From Podocnemis expansa (Eukaryota; Chordata; Testudines; Podocnemididae), in contig ML681996.1 in assembly GCA_007922195.1 (NCBI GenBank), positions 20,736,938 through 20,800,937 on the forward strand: DNA of 64,000 bases, given 5' to 3'. The stretch's first letter is position 1. Each line of letters opens with the position of its first letter. The translations under genes were made by a program, and so were the position numbers. Shown here one piece after another: positions 57,961-64,000 of this stretch. The notes beneath the pieces were generated by a model. The model did not search any database. It was given only the letters and a program-made list of their open reading frames with translations, and had not been told where the DNA came from.

Positions 57961-59104
57961 AAGACTGAGTCTACATTAGCTTTCTTTTATTTTTTGTCAG
58001 GGAGAAAGGGTCAGGATAGCCCAGTGTTGCATCATTAGATTTGCAACTGTACTGACAATGACAATGAAGGGAAGACTACTGCAGTCAAGACATAGGTATT
58101 TTTAATATTATGTCATTTAATGCTGTTTAGAGTGGGTGTGAGGAAACCATGCTTTATTTTTACAAAACCTTGTCAGCCAGGTTGTGCGCCTGGAAGCAAA
58201 AACTGAGGAGGCTGGCTTCTGGTTCCATTTCATTCAAACATCAAAAGTTTGATGGCAGCAAGACCTTTGAAAGAGGGTGAGATAAAAGGAGCCAACCCAT
58301 CTCCAGGTTAAACAATAAACCAAAAAAGTGGGTGAACTTAAAACTTTTGAATTGAAGTCTTCTATACTTAATTTATAACATTGTGAGGGAGGGAAATGGT
58401 GAAAGAGGTATATTATCTGAGAAAGATTAAGGTCAGAGTTTCAGCTGTTATTTGCATCTGGATCTTATCATCTTATATCAACATCCATATTATTAAAATA
58501 AGAACTTTTGTTTTTTAAAAGAACAGAAATTTTAATATAAAAATAAACACAACTTTTAAAATGGTTATAAAACTGGTCTTATTAATGCAGAGAGTACAGC
58601 ATGGTTGCATGTGGAGGCATTTTCATCTCTAGAACAAGTAGGAGTTTACAGCATACCTAAACATTTGTCCGTACATTAGAAGAAACACAACTGATGGGAA
58701 CAGCATTTCTGGGTGGGTGGCTGGGTGGGTGCGTGTGTGTATTTTTTAAAAAAAGAATGAAACTTGGAGTCTTCTTTTCTATCAGAACCAGCTGTTGCCA
58801 TTCACTGACATAGGTAAAGAGTAGAAAAGTGGTTTTAAACGATTCTAAAGAAAATAGCAAGAAGCGAGCAGAGCCTTTACTAGATGATGTCCTGGGATGT
58901 TGCAGATTAAGCACCTATACCTAATATGGAATGGGTGAGATTCTACTCCCTGGAACAGCCAAGGAGAAACCATTCTTGACTGCATACTTTGTTTGTAACT
59001 AAATGCATATCTAAGTACATATCTGCATGGAAAATAATCTTATTCGCAGGAGTATAGGTCCCAAATTAACTCCCTAAAAAATCTGGAGAGAATTTCATTG
59101 ACTT
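57961..59104. other. Gene-free stretch
   Basis: A GGGT/GTGT tract lies at about 58709-58741. No gene. Confidence 0.4.
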
Positions 59105-60180
59105 CCATGTCAGGTGGGTTAGAAACATACACTCATGGAAATGTAAGTTTTGAAGGGGCCTCATATGTTACAAATGCCAGCCCCCTGCACAGAGGCAGGA
59201 CCAAATAAATGTAGACCATTGTAACAGGGCTAGAGTAGTCAAACTCCTCACTTACACCAGATAAGGCTAGGCCTAAGAGGTTAAGATTGGGCAGACAGCA
59301 GCTGGGAGTTGATTGGTCAGGAGCAGAGCATTGACAGCTCTAGTCTATGTTTGGGGCTTTTTTGGTGTCAATTGATCCCCAGTTATGCAGGGATCATAAA
59401 ATTCCTTGCATAACTGGCAGCAACTTTTTAAGCCACCATTTAACATTAGGGAAAAGCCGTCTGCAATTCCCTACATCCCTTGGCCCCAGAACTTCCAGGG
59501 CTGACTTCCAGGAGCAGTGTGATGTGTTCATTTACTCCTGGAAGGGGAAACTGACAGCAGCGAAATTGCTGCCCTCAGAGTAGACTAAGCCTTAATCAGG
59601 GAAACAGGGAGCAGCTGATGACCTGTCCTAGAGATATAAGCTGGGCCAACATAGGAAACGGGGTATGACCAGGAAGGCAGGATAGGCTTTCTGGTAGCAG
59701 GCCAGAGGTGACCAGAACCATGAACCCCTAGAGTGTTTGGGGCATCAACTTGGAGTGGGATTGGCACTTCGTAAATAAGCAAGCATGATGTTTGCACAGG
59801 ACACACAAATTGTAGTGAATTTCTTTGAGACTGTGGTGGGTGTGGAGACAGCTGAGAAACTGGTGCAGTAGTGCCTACCCCTTGACAACAATCAATAGTG
59901 GGAGCTAAACTAACCTGTTCTTAAAACAAAAACAAACTAATCCCTCCAGTGATGGGGATTCCACAACCTCCCTTTGAAGACTATACTAAACTTTAACTAT
60001 CCTTAACATTAGAAAGATTTTCCTAATATCCGATCTAAATCTTGCTGCAGATTACGCACATTATTTCTTGTCCTTCCTTTGGTGGACACAGAAAACAATT
60101 AATCACTGACCTTTTTATAACAGCTTTTAACATATTTGAAAATTATCATCAGTTGTCTCTCCCACAGTATTCTTTTGGGC
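59105..60180 (-). mobile_element. CR1 3' end, split by an LTR
   Basis: Antisense CR1: GAAGGGGCCTCATATG and GCAGGACCAAATAAATG at the left, resuming after the LTR with CTAACCTGTTCTTAAAA, CCAGTGATGGGGATTCC and GATTTTCCTAATATCC. It ends close to the next CR1, so the two copies lie head to head. Confidence 0.75.
59220..59888 (+). repeat. Solo LTR inserted in CR1 (669 bp)
   Basis: Starts TGTAACAGGGCTAG and ends CCCCTTGACA. The flanking 5-mers ACCAT and ACAAT match at 4 of 5 bases. GATATAAGCTGG near 59634 is a TATA candidate and AATAAG near 59775 a weak polyadenylation signal. A copy of the same family is the fragment at 13703-13945. CR1 on both sides supports a clean insertion. Confidence 0.6.
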
Positions 60181-60319
60181 CCATAGTGGAAGACAAGGAA
60201 GGAGGAACTTGTAGTTAGAAGCATAAGATAGACAGAAAGCTAGCTAGATCTTTGGGCTCAATGGGTAGTGATGGAGGGCTCAGCGTCTAGTTGGTAGTTG
60301 ATAACAAGCTGAGGGTTCC

Positions 60320-60860
60320 AGGAGTCAGTGCTGGTGCGAGTTTTATTCAACATCTTCATTAATGATGTGAAGGATGCAGTGGATTGCACACTCAGCAAGT
60401 TTGCAAATGACATTAAGATGAAGGGAATGGTAGATATGGTGGAGCGAAGGGATAGAATACAGGGTGACAGACAAATTAGAGGAGTGGGCTAAAAGAAATC
60501 AGATGTATTTCACCAAGGACAAATGTCAAGTTATGTACTTAGGGTGGAAGAATCTCATTCACAGCTACACACTGGGAACTGACTGGCTAAGGCAGTAGTT
60601 CAGCAGAAAAGAATGTGGCAGTGACAGTGGACAAGGAGTTGGGCACGAGTCACCAGTGTGACCTTATTAAAAAGAAGATTAATGGTATATTGGGCTGCAT
60701 TAGTAGTAGCATTGCCAGCAGATCAAGGGAAGTGATTTTTTCACTTTTTTTGGCACTGGAAGGGCCTCATTTGCACTACTGTATCCAGTTTTGGGCTTCC
60801 ACTACAGCAAGGATGAGGATAAATTGGAAAGAGTCCAGCAGAAGGCAATAAAAAAAGATT
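60320..60860 (+). pseudogene. CR1 ORF2 C-terminal remnant
   Basis: This frame gives VLFNIFINDVKDAVDC and LSKFANDIKM, the conserved CR1 reverse-transcriptase motif region. The catalytic FADD motif of intact copies reads FAND, so one metal-binding aspartate is lost. Further on (60615-60851) it has VDKELGTSHQC, KKINGILGCI, HLHYCIQFWAS and the end of ORF2. Stops and frameshifts occur between the parts. Confidence 0.75.
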
Positions 60861-61099
60861 AGGGGACTGGAGTATATAACTTACGAGGAAAAACTGAGAG
60901 AACTAGTCTTGTTTAGTATGGAGAAGAGAAGAATAATGGGTGAGTAGATAGCTGCCTTACGTCTGAAGGTGGGAGGAGAAGCTCCATGAGGGTGGAGCTA
61001 GATTGTCCTCAGTGGTGGCAGATGACAGAACAAGGGGCAGTGGTCTCAAGTTGCACTGGAGAAAGTCTAGATTGGATATTAGGAATACCTTTTTCACTA

Positions 61100-61515
61100 G
61101 GGCTATGTTCACACATACATCATTATTTCGAAATAAGTTATTTCAAAATAAAGTCCTTATTTTGAAGTAAGTTAATTTGAATTAAGAAAATATTAATTTG
61201 AATTAAGGGAAAGTCTGCTTTTGAAACAGCTGTTATTTTGAAATAAGGCCATTTGGACATGTTTCGAAACAGTTGTTTCAAAACAATGGTGTTGTTTTGA
61301 AACAACATGTCCAAACGGCGTTATTTTGAAATAACCATTTCAAAATAACAGCCATGTCAAAATGAATGGGGTTTAAGCTGTTTCAAAATGACAGTTCTTA
61401 TTTCAAAATGACAGAGCCTGTCATTTCGAATTAAAAAAACGTCGTGTGGACATTCAGTTTTTTATTTCGAAACAACCAGTGTTGTTTTGAAATAAAAGAC
61501 TCATGTGGACATACC
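61100..61515. mobile_element. Harbinger-like MITE inside CR1 (416 bp)
   Basis: Starts GGGCTATGTTCACACATAC and ends CATGTGGACATACC. The flanks are CTA (61097-61099) and CTC (61516-61518); the undisturbed CR1 would read CACTAGGAGGG, so CTA was duplicated and one copy mutated. The body is TTATTTCGAAATAAG and TTGTTTCAAAACAA palindromes with no GC-rich interior. Confidence 0.8.
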
Positions 61516-61737
61516 CTCGGAGGGTGATGAAGCACTGGAATAGCTTACCTAAGGAGGTGGTGGAATCTCCATCCTTAGAAGCATTTAAGGCTTGTCTTGA
61601 CAAAGACCTGGCTGACTGGGATGATTTACCTGGGGTTGCTCCTGCCTTGAGCAAGAGTTTCAACTAGATAACTTTCTTAGTTACCTTTCATCCCAAATTT
61701 TTTTATGATTCTGTGGAGTTTAGGGAGTGGTGTGTAG

Positions 61738-62097
61738 CAGGGATGTAGCTACAAGTGGGCCCAGGTGGGCAGTGCTCCCCCAGTTGGCAACCAGGTCTGC
61801 CCATCCCTGCCTGCTGCAGTGCTCAGCAGTGCCACAAGCTTGGCCACTGCAATCGCGGACCCACTAGCAGCAGCACTGTGGGCAGGGATGGAAGTGGTCT
61901 TTGCTCTGCCTGCAGCTTGTTCTGGCCCTGGGCAGCCCCAGTGCTCCAGCTTTGAATAGGCAGGGGCAGTGGCTAGGATGCCACTTTCCTTCCTTTCTCC
62001 TTTTAATACTCCAGTCACATGATTGAAAGCTGGTGTAGGTGTGCCCACTCTGGAAAGTCAAGGGCCTGGCCTGAAAGTGGAGGCTGGCTACACCCGA
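61738..62097. mobile_element. MITE, CAGGGATGTAGCTA ends
   Basis: Left CAGGGATGTAGCTAC, right GGCTACACCCGAG as inverted ends. The interior is GC-rich. Flanking TGTAG and TGTAC are similar but no clean duplication is seen. hAT-type likely. Confidence 0.55.
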
Positions 62098-63404
62098 GGT
62101 GTACAGAGGAGCAGTGCACAGGAGAGTAGCAGAACCACTTCCTTGAATATGACCACATTCTGTATTATTTAACTGCTAGAATTCTCTGAAGTACTTATGA
62201 AAAATAATTAATGTAATGCTCAATTCCTTGCATTCTGACATGGATTTTTACAGCTGAATCATAAATTGCAGAAAATACTAAACTATAGTAGAAATACTGA
62301 CTTAATCTTGGCTTCAACAGTACAGACTTACAATTTTAGTTCACATTCTTATTCCCTTACCCTATATAAGAAATAACACTTATGGCTATAGATCAATTTT
62401 CACTGAAGTTAATAAAGTTACTCTGGCAGAAAATTTGGCCCAGTATTGTAAAGTGAAGTCTTGCTAAAGATTAGCTGGATAGAATGGTTGACATTTCCTA
62501 GTGACTTTAGTGGGAAGAAGATTTCACCCAATAATCACTTCTCATTTCTAATGTCTGCAGTTCTCACTCTCGTGTGTCTCATTGCTATTGTTATTGATAG
62601 GACATGTATTTCCATCTGCCTTGCATCCAGAATACTTTCAAGAATGCTTATAAAATGACAGTCAGATTCCTGAGACAGTTATTTTCTATTGTTGAGGTAC
62701 TGCACTGAGGCAAGCTCTTACTCTATCCCATTCTAAATTAAAGTAATTAGAGCACTAAAACATTTAAAAAGGAGGCAGAACATGGGAATAACAAAGATGC
62801 TTATGAGGAGTGAGTGAAGGCAAAGAATATACAGAGAACAAAGGAAAAGAATACACATCTTATATTATGTAATGTGTACACAATTTTCCTGTGGATTTAC
62901 TTTTGTCCAAGAGACAAACAGCTGCTATCCTATAGCAATGAGATAGCGTGGTATGTTACACTCTCATTATGTAGTGTTCAGTCTTCTCCAATCAAGTCAA
63001 GGTGTCATCCTGTCAAACACAATTACACTCTCAGAGATTCCATCAGGTTACACCCTGGACTCATTACCATTTTTATTCATGGTTGATGTTCTGTGGAATA
63101 AGAAACACAATGAAATAAGCCTATGATTACAAAAAAACACTGGTGTTAGGATGTCAACACAGCATGAATCCTGATGTCTGTTCTTTGAATAGAACATTAG
63201 CTACCCCAACATGGATAGAGAAGAGAGTCAATCAAAATACTAAAAAGGTATGGAGCTGAGCAGGTTTACCCCAGAACACTTTGAAATATCTGGTCTGCAA
63301 TTTCCCACATTTAAGATGATTGCAAAGCATTTTATACACTCAGAAGATCTGTTGGCTCTATCAAGGATAGTGGTCCAAGTATTTTTAAGAGTTCTTCATG
63401 AGAC
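62098..63404. other. AT-rich gene-free stretch
   Basis: Nothing supported. Confidence 0.4.
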
Positions 63405-64000
63405 CAACATAAGAATGGCCATTTTGGGTCTGACCAATATTCTGTCGGTTGATTGATCCCTTGCTGTCCAGTTCCAGAATCTGGCAGTTGGAAGTTTAAG
63501 AGATTCAGCACCTCGTAGGCTCAGGCCCATACCTATGGAAATCCAAGCCATGGCATATAGCTGATACACATAGCATGGAGCTGCATCCCTGACCATCTTT
63601 CCAAATAGCCACCATCTTTCCTAACAGACTTATCCTCCAGGAACATATCTAATTCTTTTTTTTTTAACCCAGTTAAACATTTAGGCGTTCATGAGATTAC
63701 ATGGAAATTAGTTCCACAGGTTGACTGTGCTGTGTGAAGAAGTAATTCAATTTGTTTATTTAAAACACACTACTTATTAATTTCATGAGGTGACCCCTAT
63801 TTCCTATATTGTGATTTGATAAATAACATTTCCTTATTCATTTTCTCTATTCCATTTATGATTTTATGGACCTCTATCATATTCTTCATTAGTGATCTTT
63901 TTTGTAAGCTGAACAGTCCCAGTCCTTTAAATTTAAAATCTTTTTAAAATGCAGAATTTACTGAACTTTTCTGTGAAGAATTTGTCTTTCTTTAGTGCAC
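63405..64000 (-). mobile_element. CR1 3' end, running off the window
   Basis: Antisense CR1 3' UTR and the end of ORF2: ACATAAGAATGGCC, GGTCTGACCAATATTC, CCACAGGTTGACTGTG, TTAATTTCATGAGGTGACCCC, GGACCTCTATCATAT and GCTGAACAGTCCCAGTC. It continues past the window edge. Confidence 0.8.

Larger units (their letters stand above)
60236..61720 (+). mobile_element. CR1 LINE 3' part, split by a MITE
   Basis: Sense CR1: end of reverse transcriptase, C-terminal region and 3' UTR to a TATGATTCTGTG-like end. The break at 61099 is the MITE at 61100-61515; the 3' UTR resumes with GGAGGGTGATGAAGCAC and GAGGTGGTGGAATCTCC. 5'-truncated. Confidence 0.85.

Overview
This window looks like repeat-dense, gene-poor nuclear DNA of a non-avian sauropsid, most likely a turtle and possibly a crocodilian. 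The evidence is CR1 LINE fragments, many hAT-type and Harbinger-like MITEs, Penelope-like element tails with short inverted arms, class I ERV sequence and MIR-type relics together. I could not separate turtle from crocodilian by eye. I see no convincing exon of an active host gene, no tRNA or rRNA gene and no CRISPR. Nearly all long open frames lie inside GC-rich MITE interiors and are not genes.

Layout. 0-5 kb: a 3'-truncated minus-strand class I provirus, with a 541-bp LTR (3848-4388), a PBS resembling tRNA-Arg, a 0.94-kb leader holding two short membrane-peptide ORFs and a possible 95-nt intron, and a frame-broken gag (1852-2880) cut off just inside capsid. 5-11 kb: Harbinger-like MITEs with AT-rich palindromic arms around GC-rich interiors. 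11-18 kb: Penelope-like tails, a partial LTR, antisense CR1 and long AT-rich stretches. 18-22.5 kb: a MITE cluster and a 3.4-kb hAT-type element (8-bp TSD) carrying a Harbinger-like element inside it. 28-30.5 kb: a complete Harbinger-like MITE, a Penelope-like tail and a hAT MITE. 32.6-33.7 kb: a hAT MITE that contains a minisatellite. 34-37.6 kb: a Penelope-like GIY-YIG remnant, two hAT MITEs of one family, and a decayed minus-strand Myb/SANT-like gene split by one of them. 40-48 kb: more hAT MITEs, a Penelope-like insertion in CR1, and a hAT element inside a TTAAGTCAACTTAA-type MITE. 52-55 kb: a hAT MITE and an LTR. 59-64 kb: three CR1 copies, one split by an LTR and one by a MITE.

The main result is a set of insertions with readable target-site duplications. 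Six elements have perfect 8-bp duplications (hAT-type), one has 7/8, and three have perfect 3-bp duplications (Harbinger-like). Several are nested, so relative insertion order can be read. The most interesting items are the Myb/SANT-like pseudogene with its hAT insertion, the provirus leader ORFs and kappaB-bearing LTR, the minisatellite inside a MITE, and the inverted-arm Penelope-like insertions. I did not find a clear, wholly new biological system.
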